A DNA stretch of 64,000 nt from Tolypothrix brevis GSE-NOS-MK-07-07A (lineage in GTDB: Bacteria > Cyanobacteriota > Cyanobacteriia > Cyanobacteriales > Nostocaceae). The notes under the pieces are model-generated. The model searched no databases and was not told the origin of the DNA. It saw only the letters and a program-made list of their open reading frames with translations. The stretch is taken from NCBI GenBank assembly GCA_019358985.1, contig JAHHIJ010000032.1, positions 24,302 through 88,301 of the forward strand, written 5' to 3'. A program made the translations under genes and the position numbers. Shown here in pieces: positions 45,094 to 54,387 of this stretch. The stretch's first letter is position 1. The number at the start of each line of letters is the position of its first letter.

Positions 45094-45197
45094 TAGTACA
45101 GCAAGGTGGAAGTCACGCATTCACCCATTCAAAAAGCTTATAGGTCAGACTTTTGAACGATTTTAAATGGTTGGTTTATTTACGCCGTTCTGTAGTT
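45094..45197. repeat. TAGTACAG-ended repeat, related to 39846-39935
   Basis: From CTAGTACAG to CTGTAG. Its reverse complement shares GGCGTAAATAAACC, CCATT, TTTTGAATG and GTGACTTCC, in that order, with the segment at 39849-39935. The two are diverged copies of one element. Confidence 0.6.
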
Positions 45198-45330
45198 GGT
45201 GGAATAAAAGAGCGATCGCCTGAAGACCAACAATCTCAAAGAGTATGTAAAAATACTTATAAAAACTAAGATTTATTTAGACAAAATTAAGAACAACAAT
45301 CCGCACCCGATACATGAGAAGATTAGTTGA

Positions 45331-45714
45331 ATGGAAGTAAAAGTACAAAACAGTGTTGTACATTACATGCTAAGTACCCAGATGCGGAGAGTGAAAGCAA
45401 AAAAAGCAATAATATTTTTTGTGGTTAGCATTAGCACAAGTGTAGTGGTATGGTTATTTAACGATTGGCGGGCATCAGGAATTGCATTACCTGAGCCATC
45501 CGATACACCCGAAGAGATATTGCGAACGGAGATAATTATAGAAGCGCGATCGCCTGTTGATGGCAAACCTTTAACAGCCAGCGAATACGCAGAACTACTT
45601 ACCCAGTTGCAAACTAGTCCACCACCAAAACTCACTACCAAAATTCGCCAACAAGTTTTCTTGCTTCGCATCCGTAAAGCATTACTTCAGGTTTTTCCCT
45701 TTTTAAACTTATAA
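45331..45714 (+). CDS. Small conserved-looking membrane protein upstream of glgB
   Basis: A 127-aa protein with one membrane segment (AIIFFVVSISTSVVVWLFND) after a basic start, then a soluble part (LPEPSDTPEEILRTEIIIEA, LTASEYAELLTQLQ) and a hydrophobic end. I do not recognise the family. In-frame starts at 45367 or 45382 would shorten it. It precedes glgB by 185 bases on the same strand. Confidence 0.6.
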   Translation: MEVKVQNSVVHYMLSTQMRRVKAKKAIIFFVVSISTSVVVWLFNDWRASGIALPEPSDTPEEILRTEIIIEARSPVDGKPLTASEYAELLTQLQTSPPPKLTTKIRQQVFLLRIRKALLQVFPFLNL

Positions 45715-45899
45715 CGTTAAATTTGTCTTTAATCTCCATCACCCGAAAACTAGGAGCGCATCACCTTAAAGCCGAAGAAAAAATTCATTGGTGAAGTTCC
45801 AAAAAGGTGGCGACAAAATCTGCAAATAAATGTAAAGAATATATATAGATATTAAAAAAGTCAATTTACTCAATCACCATATTTCACGTAGGTAGCTTC

Positions 45900-48194
45900 A
45901 TGTCCATGACCACGATCGCTCCAGAACAGGTTAACCGCATAATTGGGAACCAACATCACGACCCCTTTGAAATACTTGGTTCCCACCTCATCGAACAAAA
46001 TGGTAAAAACGTCTGGGCTGTGCGAGCCTACCTACCAAATGCGAGTGCAGCTTGGGTAGTGCTTCCGGAAGAACGTAAGGAATACCCAATGGAAGCAGTA
46101 CATGATCCTCACTTCTTTGAATGCACGATTGAAGCTTCAGAACTAGCAAACTACCAGTTACGCATCAAAGAAGGAGAACACGAACGTGTCACCTACGATC
46201 CTTACGCCTTTCGTTCTCCAAACTTGACAGACTTTGATTTGCACCTGTTTAGCGAAGGCAACCATCACCGTATTTACGAAAAAATGGGAGCGCACACCAC
46301 CGAAATAGATGGCGTAAAAGGCGTTTATTTTGCAGTTTGGGCACCCAACGCCCGGAATGCTTCCGTACTAGGAGATTTCAACAACTGGGACGGACGCAAA
46401 AACCAAATGCGGAAAGGTGTCACCGGTGTTTGGGAATTATTTATTCCCGAACTTGGAATAGGAGAGCATTACAAATATGAAATCAAAAATTTTGAAGGAC
46501 ATATTTACGAAAAATCTGACCCTTACGGTTTTCAACAAGAAGTCCGCCCCAAAACCGCATCGATTGTCACCGATTTAAATAATTATAGCTGGGGTGACGA
46601 AGAGTGGATGGAAAAACGTCGCCAAAACGACCCCCTCACCCAGCCAATTTCCGTTTACGAAATGCATTTAGGCTCTTGGTTACACGCTTCGAGCTCGGAA
46701 CCAGCCAAACTACCTAATGGTGAAATTCAGCCCCCAGTTTCTGTTTCCGAACTTAATCCAGGCGCACGTTTCCTCACCTACCGGGAATTAGCAGAACGAC
46801 TCATTCCCTACGTCAAAGAGTTGGGATATACCCATATTGAAATGCTACCAGTTGCCGAGCATCCTTTTGATGGCTCTTGGGGCTATCAAGTCACCGGATA
46901 CTTTGCCCCCACCTCGCGTTTTGGTACCCCGGAAGATTTCATGTATTTTGTTGATCAATGCCATGAAAACGGTATTGGTGTGATTGTTGATTGGGTTCCC
47001 GGTCACTTTCCCAAAGATGGACATGGTTTAGCCTTCTTTGATGGCTCTCACCTTTACGAACACGCCGACCCCCGCAAAGGCGAACATAAAGAATGGGGTA
47101 CTCTTGTCTTCAACTACAGCCGCAACGAAGTCCGGAATTTCTTAGTATCAAATGCCCTCTTTTGGTTTGACAAATACCACATTGACGGAATTCGTGTTGA
47201 TGCTGTTGCCTCAATGCTTTATCTTGACTATTGCCGCAAACCAGGAGAATGGTTGAAAAACCAATACGGTGGTAGAGAAAACATAGAAGCAGCAGATTTT
47301 CTGCGTCAGACAAATCAGACTATTTTCAGCTATTTTCCCGGCATTCTCTCAATTGCCGAAGAATCTACCTCTTGGCCGATGGTATCTTGGCCCACCTACA
47401 CAGGCGGACTGGGCTTTAACTTAAAGTGGAACATGGGTTGGATGCACGATATGCTGGATTACTTCAGCATGGACCCTTGGTTCCGTCAGTTCCATCAAAA
47501 CAATATCACCTTTAGTATGTGGTATCACCACAGCGAAAACTTCATGTTGGCACTGTCACATGATGAAGTGGTGCATGGTAAAAGCAATATCATCGGCAAG
47601 ATGCCCGGAGATAGATGGCAGAAACTCGCTAATGTGCGTTGTTTATTTAGCTATATGTTTGCCCATCCAGGCAAGAAAACCATGTTTATGAGCATGGAGT
47701 TTGGGCAGTGGAGTGAGTGGAACGTTTGGAGTGATTTAGAATGGCAATTATTTGAGCATGAGCCACACCAGCAATTAAAACAGTTTTTCACTGATTTGAA
47801 TCATCTTTATCGCTCGGAACCAGCTTTATATAACCAAGATTTTGCTCAAGCTGGGTTTGAGTGGATTGATTGTAGCGACAACCGTCATAGCGTGGTTTTC
47901 TTTATCCGTCGCGATAAAGATTCTGATGATTTCATTATTGCTGTTTGCAACTTCACACCGCAACCGCATTCTCATTATCGCATTGGTGTACCGGAATTGG
48001 GATTTTATACTGAATTGTTTAATAGTGATGCGCGTCAATATGGTGGCAGCAATATGGGCAATTTAGGTGGTAAGTGGACTGATAATTGGTCGTTGCACAA
48101 TCGTCCTTATTCGCTGGATTTGTGTTTGCCACCTTTGGGAGTATTGTTTCTTAAGTTGGATAGAAAGAAGACAGCAGAAGTGATGGAATCTTAA
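45900..48194 (+). CDS. glgB: 1,4-alpha-glucan branching enzyme
   Basis: A 764-aa GH13 enzyme that adds alpha-1,6 branches to glycogen. It has two N-terminal beta-domains ([31 protein letters not shown]), then the catalytic barrel with the nucleophile aspartate in [16 protein letters not shown], the acid glutamate in [12 protein letters not shown] and the third aspartate in [14 protein letters not shown]-terminal beta domain follows. Length is typical. Its end is closed by a strong bidirectional hairpin shared with the convergent sensor gene. Confidence 0.97.
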   Translation: MSMTTIAPEQVNRIIGNQHHDPFEILGSHLIEQNGKNVWAVRAYLPNASAAWVVLPEERKEYPMEAVHDPHFFECTIEASELANYQLRIKEGEHERVTYDPYAFRSPNLTDFDLHLFSEGNHHRIYEKMGAHTTEIDGVKGVYFAVWAPNARNASVLGDFNNWDGRKNQMRKGVTGVWELFIPELGIGEHYKYEIKNFEGHIYEKSDPYGFQQEVRPKTASIVTDLNNYSWGDEEWMEKRRQNDPLTQPISVYEMHLGSWLHASSSEPAKLPNGEIQPPVSVSELNPGARFLTYRELAERLIPYVKELGYTHIEMLPVAEHPFDGSWGYQVTGYFAPTSRFGTPEDFMYFVDQCHENGIGVIVDWVPGHFPKDGHGLAFFDGSHLYEHADPRKGEHKEWGTLVFNYSRNEVRNFLVSNALFWFDKYHIDGIRVDAVASMLYLDYCRKPGEWLKNQYGGRENIEAADFLRQTNQTIFSYFPGILSIAEESTSWPMVSWPTYTGGLGFNLKWNMGWMHDMLDYFSMDPWFRQFHQNNITFSMWYHHSENFMLALSHDEVVHGKSNIIGKMPGDRWQKLANVRCLFSYMFAHPGKKTMFMSMEFGQWSEWNVWSDLEWQLFEHEPHQQLKQFFTDLNHLYRSEPALYNQDFAQAGFEWIDCSDNRHSVVFFIRRDKDSDDFIIAVCNFTPQPHSHYRIGVPELGFYTELFNSDARQYGGSNMGNLGGKWTDNWSLHNRPYSLDLCLPPLGVLFLKLDRKKTAEVMES

Positions 48195-48231
48195 TCAGGA
48201 GCTATATTATCTCCGTTTAATTACCTGAAAC

Positions 48232-48271
48232 AAAGTTTGTAGTTAGCGGGAAAACGCTAACTACAAACTTT
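48232..48271. terminator. Bidirectional terminator hairpin
   Basis: A perfect 17-base stem (AAAGTTTGTAGTTAGCG with its complement) and loop GGAAAA, between convergent glgB and the 528-aa sensor gene. T/A tracts lie on both sides. Just before it, ATATTATCTCCGTTTAATTA at 48205 resembles a MITE-2 end. Confidence 0.85.
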
Positions 48272-48307
48272 AAATTTATTTATATCTACCTACTTAGCAG
48301 CCCCAAT

Positions 48308-49894
48308 TTAAAATCCCATTAACTTGCTAACTTGGGGAAGAAATTCTTTAAGGATGTTTGTATCAGTGGCAATCCCAATCAAAGCTTTTAGTGAACTGAG
48401 AGCAAACTTACAGATTTTCTGAATACGTTCTTCTGGGGGTTTTTGGGCTTCTTCTCCAATAGAAGCCAAAGCCTCTAAAGCATCCTTTTTCTGTTCATCA
48501 GTCAGCTTTGAGTCATTCTCAATCGCTTTTTGCAATTGAGAAATTATGTCAGCAAGCTCTTGAGCTTCTGGCTGTTCGGAATCTTTCAACTGTTGAACAG
48601 TATTGCTCACAAAGCCACTAATATCTCCAATATTGAAGTTTGAACCAGTTTGTTCGAGATTAAAATCACCTCCAACATTAATATTGCGGCTTGAGTTTGA
48701 GTTATTATGATTTTCTGGCATATTATCTCCTTGAGCATTATCATTGTTTGCCTGAAAATGAATATTGTTGATGAGCTGAAGAACTTGGTGTGTGAGTGAA
48801 GAAGATTCAAATTTTGAAGAGCCGGCACGAGTCTCTTGGATGTCTAAATGATTGGAATCATTATTTTTTTTAATCCGCATTTTGGAAAGATATTTGCTTT
48901 TTATAGCACAATTAATCCCCAGAAAAATTAATAATAAAAAACCACAAATAATAATTGCGAACAACAGCCATAAAAGTTCTTTCCTAATAGATAAAAAAGT
49001 ATCTGATTTAATGTTTTCATGTAAATTCGTATCTTCCTGAAACTTTTGAAATTCTGAATTATCTAATATTTTAAGTTGTGAACTACCAAATGTCTTTATT
49101 TTTGCTTTTTCTAACAAATCATTAATAACATTAAGTAGCTGTCTATTTTTATCTTTATTTATATGGTAAACAATTATTCCATGCTGCTCATGGTTTACAA
49201 GTTCAGGCGAAATAAAATATTTTTCTTTATTATTTGAATTTTGGAGGTTTATTAAACTACTAAGTTCGTCATTATAATATACATCAATTTCCCCATTCTC
49301 GATTTTATTAATTCCGTCTTTATCATCTTGTAAAAGCACAATGTTTTTAATCAATGATGGATAAAGTGTTTCAACTAAAGTTTTTGTTGTTGTTCCCCTA
49401 ATAACTCCAATTTTAATTTGTTTAAGTTCACTTTGATTATCAAAAAGTGCTATTTTTTTAGCTAGTAATAGAAATTTTGCACCTGTCCAAGCAAAAGGTT
49501 CGGAAAATTTACCATCACGACCATTTTCTTTTAATTCTTTTGCTTGACGTCCTTCAGTTATAGTGTTAGGTCCGCACTCGGCATCCAGCTCTTTTCCACT
49601 ATCCCCTTTACCTGTAAAACGGTTTCTTCTTGTAACAGGTATTATTTCTATCTGTTTTTGATAAAAACGTTGTTTTAAAGTCTCTATGAAAGCATTGCAG
49701 TAACCTTTCCAACTACCATATTCATCTTGATAACTTATAGGATAAGCGCCTACTCGAAGACCAAAGTAATATGTGTTTGACTCGTTTATTCCTCCCTGAT
49801 TACTACTACCTTTTATATTTTGTGTTAACCCAGGAAAACTAAAAAAAAAGGTTAGTACTATTACCATTTTGCCAAGCGAGTAGTTAAATTTCAT
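48308..49894 (-). CDS. Membrane sensor: periplasmic solute-binding domain plus cytoplasmic helical domain
   Basis: A 528-aa protein. A signal peptide (YSLGKMVIVLTFFFSFPGLT) precedes a solute-binding type-3 domain to about 300 (YYFGLRVGAYPISYQDEYGS, KIGVIRGTTTKTLVETLYP, GEIDVYYNDELSSLINLQ). One membrane segment (ELLWLLFAIIICGFLLLIFL) follows. The cytoplasmic part has an Asn/Ser/His-rich linker, a Gly/Asn beta-motif at about 402-425 (NINVGGDFNLEQTGSNFNIG) and a helical end (ELADIISQLQKAIENDSKL, CKFALSSLKALIGIATD). There is no kinase, GGDEF or chemotaxis module. The beta-motif resembles bacterial amyloid signalling motifs that pair receptors with effectors; this is inference. Substrate unknown. 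Confidence 0.7.
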   Translation of the reverse strand: MKFNYSLGKMVIVLTFFFSFPGLTQNIKGSSNQGGINESNTYYFGLRVGAYPISYQDEYGSWKGYCNAFIETLKQRFYQKQIEIIPVTRRNRFTGKGDSGKELDAECGPNTITEGRQAKELKENGRDGKFSEPFAWTGAKFLLLAKKIALFDNQSELKQIKIGVIRGTTTKTLVETLYPSLIKNIVLLQDDKDGINKIENGEIDVYYNDELSSLINLQNSNNKEKYFISPELVNHEQHGIIVYHINKDKNRQLLNVINDLLEKAKIKTFGSSQLKILDNSEFQKFQEDTNLHENIKSDTFLSIRKELLWLLFAIIICGFLLLIFLGINCAIKSKYLSKMRIKKNNDSNHLDIQETRAGSSKFESSSLTHQVLQLINNIHFQANNDNAQGDNMPENHNNSNSSRNINVGGDFNLEQTGSNFNIGDISGFVSNTVQQLKDSEQPEAQELADIISQLQKAIENDSKLTDEQKKDALEALASIGEEAQKPPEERIQKICKFALSSLKALIGIATDTNILKEFLPQVSKLMGF

Positions 49895-50330
49895 AGTGCT
49901 TTGGTAATATATATAAAATTTCTAACTAGATTAGGTTTGTTACTAGCAGTAGGAAGGTAATAAGTAGGTAGGCACAAATAAACTTAACTATGGAAATAAA
50001 TATAAATTTGCCAGAGTCCTTGCGATTGCTACGTTGCACTTCGTTTCACTCGCAATGAAATAGTTGTAAATTTTCTTGCCTGCATACTTACTTGTTTAAG
50101 TTGTTTTGCTTATATTTTACCTGTAGAGCCTTTATTTAGAGGTAATTGTATCAGTAAATTCACTAGATAAGGTAGGCTTTCCGGATAAAAATTACATAAT
50201 TTTATCCTTAGTTTCCGGATGCTACTTCATTTGTGCGATCGCATTCCATCTACAAGTAACAAAAATGCAAGCCCTCAGTACTCATCATCATAGAATATGA
50301 TAGTTGAAACCTGATGCTAGGCTATCAAGC
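49895..50330. other. Intergenic with GCAATGA-type repeat
   Basis: About 435 bases. A repeat of the TTGCGATTGCTACGTTGCAC / TCACTCGCAATGA type lies at 50020-50058 and is related to 39815-39838. No gene seen. Confidence 0.5.
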
Positions 50331-50525
50331 ATGAAGCAAACTACAGTTTACTTACCAGAAGAAATAGACAATTCTCTCAATAGTATTGCTCAAATGACTG
50401 GACTTATACAAGAAGCCATACAAAAATATCTCCTCCGCACAAACCAACCACTTCCCCAGTGCGTAGGAATGGGTGCAAGTGGTATGAGAAACTTGTCGGA
50501 GCGAGATGAAGATGGGATTGATTAA
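50331..50525 (+). CDS. Ribbon-helix-helix antitoxin-like protein, orphan
   Basis: A 64-aa protein starting MKQTTVYLPEEIDNSLNSIA, the CopG/RHH DNA-binding pattern seen in VapB-type antitoxins, with QEAIQKYLLRTNQPLP after the second helix. I use the ATG at 50331 rather than 50304. A toxin would be expected right behind it, but only a 20-codon frame overlaps its end (ATG at 50509), and the convergent rimM begins 66 bases on. It is probably an antitoxin that has lost its partner. Confidence 0.65.
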   Translation: MKQTTVYLPEEIDNSLNSIAQMTGLIQEAIQKYLLRTNQPLPQCVGMGASGMRNLSERDEDGID

Positions 50526-50591
50526 AAAAGCGATCGCTCTTTTTCTGGAATGCGATCGCAGTTTATAACGCGATCAGAAATTAACAACTAG

Positions 50592-51332
50592 CTAATCATT
50601 AACTTCCAACAATCCAGGTGGTGGTGTAATTTCAATGCGACGATTTTTTAAGTCTACCACTGGAGCGATCGCTTTCACAAAGGGAATTAAAACAGACTTC
50701 GGATTTTTGATTTTTGATTTTTGATTTGGGATTGAAGCTTCTTCTTCTCCCCCACTCCCCCCCTCTCCCCCTCTCCCACTCTCCCCCTCCTCTTCCTGAT
50801 GCAACTCCACATCAAGCAAATCGTTTCCAGCAGGAATAATATCAACCACTGTCCCCACAAGTTTCCCTGATTCTTGCATAAAAACAGACAAACCAATCAA
50901 ATCGATCACATGATATTCATCTTCTCCTAATTCGGGGCGATCGCTCTCTGGAACCAACAATTTACAATTGCGTAATTCTTCCGCAGACTCGCAATTATCC
51001 ACACCAGCTAATTTGAGGACATACAAATTTTTCCCCTGAATATAACGTCCCGTCAACAATTCTATCGGTTGCGGTTCCGCTTCACCAGGACGTAATAACC
51101 AGCGTTTTCCAGCAACCTCAAAACGTTCTGGAAAGTCCGACTCCGGATAAACCCGAACCTCTCCCGACAAACCTTGAGGTGCGACAATTTTACCAATTTC
51201 TAGCCAACCATCGGGGGTAGGAGGGGGAGAGGGGGGGAGGGGAGGAGTGGGGGAGGATGAGGGAGATAAGGGAGAATTAATTCCCTGCTTTCCCTTTTTC
51301 TCTGGCTTTCTCTTCGTGTCTTTGCGGTTCAT
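50592..51332 (-). CDS. rimM: Ribosome maturation factor RimM with repeat-derived inserts
   Basis: A 246-aa RimM, longer than usual. The conserved part begins at about 42 ([20 protein letters not shown]), with [39 protein letters not shown] and the PRC-barrel ending [20 protein letters not shown]. It helps 30S subunit maturation at helix 33b of 16S rRNA. Residues 1-41 (Pro/Ser-rich) are encoded by CT-rich tandem repeats. A second insert at about 178-211 ([16 protein letters not shown], then [11 protein letters not shown]) comes from GGGAGAG and AAAAATC repeats. The ATG abuts the avtA stop (TAAATG) and no later in-frame start exists before the conserved domain, so the extension should be translated. 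Confidence 0.9.
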   Translation of the reverse strand: MNRKDTKRKPEKKGKQGINSPLSPSSSPTPPLPPSPPPTPDGWLEIGKIVAPQGLSGEVRVYPESDFPERFEVAGKRWLLRPGEAEPQPIELLTGRYIQGKNLYVLKLAGVDNCESAEELRNCKLLVPESDRPELGEDEYHVIDLIGLSVFMQESGKLVGTVVDIIPAGNDLLDVELHQEEEGESGRGGEGGSGGEEEASIPNQKSKIKNPKSVLIPFVKAIAPVVDLKNRRIEITPPPGLLEVND

Positions 51333-52616
51333 TTAAGCACTCACCGCTGCACGCTGATAAACTTGTTGCGTAACATGAGCTAAACGCTGCATTCCGGTAG
51401 CAATTTCTTCGTCGCTACCGGTGAGACTAATTCGCAAACATTGGTGCTTGTGTAACCAATCTTCTCGCAAACCTGGAAAAAAGCTACTACCAGGAACAAC
51501 AATTACACCCACTTGTTTGAGTTCTTGGTAAAATTCCCAATCAGTAATCGGTAATTCATCTAACCACAACCAAGCAAAAATTGCACCTTCACCACGATGG
51601 AGAAACCAAGGTAAATCCTTGGGCATGGCGGCAAATAAACTATCTTCTAAAACAGTGAATTTATTTTGATAAAATGAGCGAATTACTTGAGATGAGATTT
51701 CTGCAAGTTTACCAGAATTTATAGCGCGAGCAGCGATCGCTTGTCCATACCGAGAAGGATGAATACACATATTTGTTTGGAAGCACTCCAGCACATTAAT
51801 CCACTCTTCATCCCCAATCGCAATTCCGATGCGCTCTCCAGGTAATCCAGCTTTTGATAAACTCATGCAGTGTAAGATATTATCTCCAAACACTGGTGTC
51901 ATTTCGGTAAAATTCAAAGCTGGGAAGGGAGGTGCATAAGCGGAGTCAATCAACACTGGTACATTAAAAGGTGCAGCCAAAGCAGCAATTTTTTTGACTT
52001 CATCATCGGTGAGAACATTACCGGTGGGGTTACAGGGACGAGAGAAGATGACGCAGCCGGTATTTTCTGTAATTTCTAATTGGCTGAAATCTGGGCGATA
52101 TTTGAATTTATGTGCTGCCGCATCAATATCCAAAGTTGGTTTGTAGGCGATTAAAGCTTCAGCACATAAAGTAACGCCACCATAACCTGTATAATCAGGG
52201 CTGAGGGGTAAGACGATTTCTTTTAAATCGCCACTGGTAGTGTAACCGCCGAAGACATTGGCAGCGTAGAAATAAAGGCTTTGACTGCCTGGAGTTAAAA
52301 GGATATTACGTTCAGTTAAGTTTAAACCATAGCGTTTGTTGAAGTCGTTAGCGATCGCTTCCACTAACGGTGCATAACCCTGACTCGAACCGTAGCGACA
52401 AACTACTTCACCATATTCGGAACTAGCCAGCAAGGAAGCCGTACAATCGCGCCACAACTGCTCAACCTCTGGTAAAATCAAGGGATTTCCAGCACTTAAA
52501 TTAATAAATTTCTGCCCCGCACCGGCTCGTAATGTTTCGTTAATGTCCTTCATAATCGCTCTGACACCAGTCAGGTTGGACATTTGTTCGCCAATTTTAC
52601 TAAGGGCAGGTTTCAT
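51333..52616 (-). CDS. avtA: Valine-pyruvate transaminase
   Basis: A 427-aa fold-type I PLP aminotransferase of the AvtA group, exchanging amino groups between valine, pyruvate and related acids. Landmarks are KFINLSAGNPLILPEVEQLW, LTPGSQSLYFYAANVFGG, FSRPCNPTGNVLTDDEV, VLIDSAYAPPFP, the PLP lysine in SLSKAGLPGERIG, and the substrate arginine region CLRISLTGSDEEI. Its stop codon is followed at once by the rimM start, so the two are translationally coupled. Confidence 0.9.
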   Translation of the reverse strand: MKPALSKIGEQMSNLTGVRAIMKDINETLRAGAGQKFINLSAGNPLILPEVEQLWRDCTASLLASSEYGEVVCRYGSSQGYAPLVEAIANDFNKRYGLNLTERNILLTPGSQSLYFYAANVFGGYTTSGDLKEIVLPLSPDYTGYGGVTLCAEALIAYKPTLDIDAAAHKFKYRPDFSQLEITENTGCVIFSRPCNPTGNVLTDDEVKKIAALAAPFNVPVLIDSAYAPPFPALNFTEMTPVFGDNILHCMSLSKAGLPGERIGIAIGDEEWINVLECFQTNMCIHPSRYGQAIAARAINSGKLAEISSQVIRSFYQNKFTVLEDSLFAAMPKDLPWFLHRGEGAIFAWLWLDELPITDWEFYQELKQVGVIVVPGSSFFPGLREDWLHKHQCLRISLTGSDEEIATGMQRLAHVTQQVYQRAAVSA

Positions 52617-52987
52617 AAGCAGTGCAGTAAGATAAAATGGAGGGTTGACAAATTATATAGCAGTTGGATGCTGACGGGTCGATATTACATCGAAGTTTTA
52701 CCGCCTCTAACTAATGTAGCAGGCGTTGAATTATTAGAAATTTATCTCCCCTTATCGTAACTCGAAGCCATAGCAGATCTTAGAAGCGATCGCCTGCTTC
52801 AAGAAATTATAGTGCGATCGCTTCGCTATCCGTTAACCTTTTTTATACTTTCTCTTTTGTTTTTAACATCCATTCTGCAACGCTAATATATTTGCAATGA
52901 TTTGTCCTACTCCGGAAATTGTGTGTACTTTGTCCGCCCATAACTGTTAAATTAGAAATATGGGAACTCAACACAGGAGAAAAACTT
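52617..52987. other. Intergenic, no gene seen
   Basis: About 370 bases between divergent genes, with two GCGATCGC octamers. A 30-codon frame near 52669 has no support. Confidence 0.45.
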
Positions 52988-53272
52988 ATGTCAGAAACCT
53001 CACCAGCTAAAGATAGCCGTATTGACTTGAGAGTGACTCAAGAACAAAAGGAACTCCTCGAAAAAGCTGCCTCTCTCAGAGGAATTTCCTTAAGTGCCTA
53101 TACTCTCTTTTACCTCTTAGCAGTTGCCAAACAAGAGATAGAAGATCAGGAAAGACTGGTTCTTTCAGATTGCGATCGCGACTTATTTATGTCCATTATG
53201 GAAAATCCCCCAGAACTTCAAGGAAACCTGAAAACAGCCATCAAAAAATATCGAGATAAATATGGACAGTAA
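52988..53272 (+). CDS. DUF1778/TacA-type antitoxin
   Basis: A 94-aa protein starting MSETSPAKDSRIDLRVTQEQ with an AGGAG ribosome site; the longer frame from 52919 is not used. The N-terminal half is a ribbon-helix-helix DNA-binding fold (RIDLRVTQEQKELLEKAASL, SLSAYTLFYLL), and the C-terminal half (LVLSDCDRDLFMSIMENPPE) is the toxin-wrapping tail of DUF1778 proteins. Its partner, a GNAT acetyltransferase toxin, follows at 53501 but is separated by a mini-element. Confidence 0.88.
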   Translation: MSETSPAKDSRIDLRVTQEQKELLEKAASLRGISLSAYTLFYLLAVAKQEIEDQERLVLSDCDRDLFMSIMENPPELQGNLKTAIKKYRDKYGQ

Positions 53273-53273
53273 C

Positions 53274-53552
53274 CATTCCTCGACCTAAAGGTGCGAGGCT
53301 TTGTCCCCCTCCCAACACTACTAACAATTGCTTGTTCACTTATGTTGCTTGCGGAACTTACGGGCGCGGTTACGGTTGACCAGAGGGTGTACTCACCCCC
53401 ACACCCCACGACTCAATTTTCGTGGATACGCGTTATCTCACTCAGCTGCTACCTAAGCTTTGGAAACGAGTCAATTTCCTGCATTTAGCAATTTCACTGT
53501 ATGTCTATTTTACCACAAAATCATGTAAAGCCGTCCTACAAGGACGGGGTTT
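53274..53552 (+). mobile_element. IS200/IS605-type mini-element Y inside a toxin-antitoxin operon
   Basis: About 280 noncoding bases. The left hairpin is at 53278-53298 (CCTCG, ACC, loop TAAA, GGT, bulged G, CGAGG) and the right hairpin at 53531-53547 (CCGTCCT, ACA, AGGACGG) followed by GGGGTTTCT. No transposase is encoded. It starts at the antitoxin stop and ends within the toxin's new reading frame. Confidence 0.7.
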
Positions 53553-54082
53553 CTGCCCAATTTTTTGATGAGCCTGAAAAAAGATGGAATTTTGTCCCTA
53601 TTCATAAAAAGTATCAACGAGAGCATTTTGACTGTGGTTATCCCGTCTTAAATGATTATCTCAAAAAATACGCTCGGCAAAATCATGAAAAAGGAATTGC
53701 TAAAACCTTTGTTGCTATTTCTCAATCTAATGCTTTAAAAATAGATGGTTTTTATACAGTCAGTGCTAGTGTCATTGAGTTTGCATCTCTACCAGAATCT
53801 TATCAAAAAGGAATGCCGACCTATCCAATTCCAGCAATACTAATTGGCAAGTTAGCTGTAGATAAGTCAGTCAAAAGACAAGGATTAGGAGGAGAATTAC
53901 TAGTAGATGCAATTTTTAGAGCCGTAAAAGCTGCTCAAGAAATTGGCATTTTTGCAGTTAGAGTCGATGCTATAGATTTGCAGGCAAAAGAATTTTATCT
54001 GAAATATGAATTTATTCCTTTTCAAGATAAAGCCCTTTCACTCTTTTTACCAATGAAAACTATCCTCCAACAATTTATCTAA
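53501..54082 (+). CDS. GNAT-family toxin (TacT-like) with altered N terminus
   Basis: A 193-aa N-acetyltransferase of the TacT/AtaT kind, which blocks translation by acetylating charged tRNA. The core begins at about 30 (FVPIHKKYQREHFDCGYPVL, NDYLKKYARQNHEKGIAKTF), with the acetyl-CoA loop in KRQGLGGELLVDAIFRA and the later RVDAIDLQAKEFYLKYEF. The first ~20 residues (including KPSYKDGVSA) are encoded by the right end of mini-element Y. The original start and direct coupling to the antitoxin were therefore lost or replaced, and expression may be weakened. Confidence 0.85.
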   Translation: MSILPQNHVKPSYKDGVSAQFFDEPEKRWNFVPIHKKYQREHFDCGYPVLNDYLKKYARQNHEKGIAKTFVAISQSNALKIDGFYTVSASVIEFASLPESYQKGMPTYPIPAILIGKLAVDKSVKRQGLGGELLVDAIFRAVKAAQEIGIFAVRVDAIDLQAKEFYLKYEFIPFQDKALSLFLPMKTILQQFI

Positions 54083-54204
54083 TCTTTATCGTAAAATATA
54101 GGTTAAAGTCATCAGATTAAGTACCTGTGCAAAATTAGTTACCCATTCCTGTTCTATGTTTCATTGTCAACACCTGTCACTTTAATTTTGCCTAACTGCT
54201 TAAT

Positions 54205-54387
54205 ATGAATGAACCGACGATTATCCAGCTTAAAAGTCTATATATAATGTGTTATACACTAACCAATATTATGTTCAAACCTATTCACATTATCCGAATA
54301 GATGAACGGACTAATAACCTGTTTATCTTAGCGGGACATCAGGAAAACATCGAAATTGAAATTGCACCCGATGGAGAGATATTCTAA
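54205..54387 (+). CDS. Small DUF6888-like protein
   Basis: A 60-aa protein ending IHIIRIDERTNNLFILAGHQ then EIEIAPDGEIF. It fits a small cyanobacterial family I recall as DUF6888, which occurs in two-gene units with DUF6887. Its stop overlaps the start of the next gene by one base (TAATG), so the two are translated together. The paired small-gene layout resembles toxin-antitoxin modules but no activity is known. Confidence 0.65.
   Translation: MNEPTIIQLKSLYIMCYTLTNIMFKPIHIIRIDERTNNLFILAGHQENIEIEIAPDGEIF

Larger units (their letters stand above)
44726..45330. other. Intergenic with hairpin and a repeat element
   Basis: 605 bases with a strong hairpin at 44888-44927 and a TAGTACAG-ended repeat at 45094-45197; otherwise no feature. 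Confidence 0.55.
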
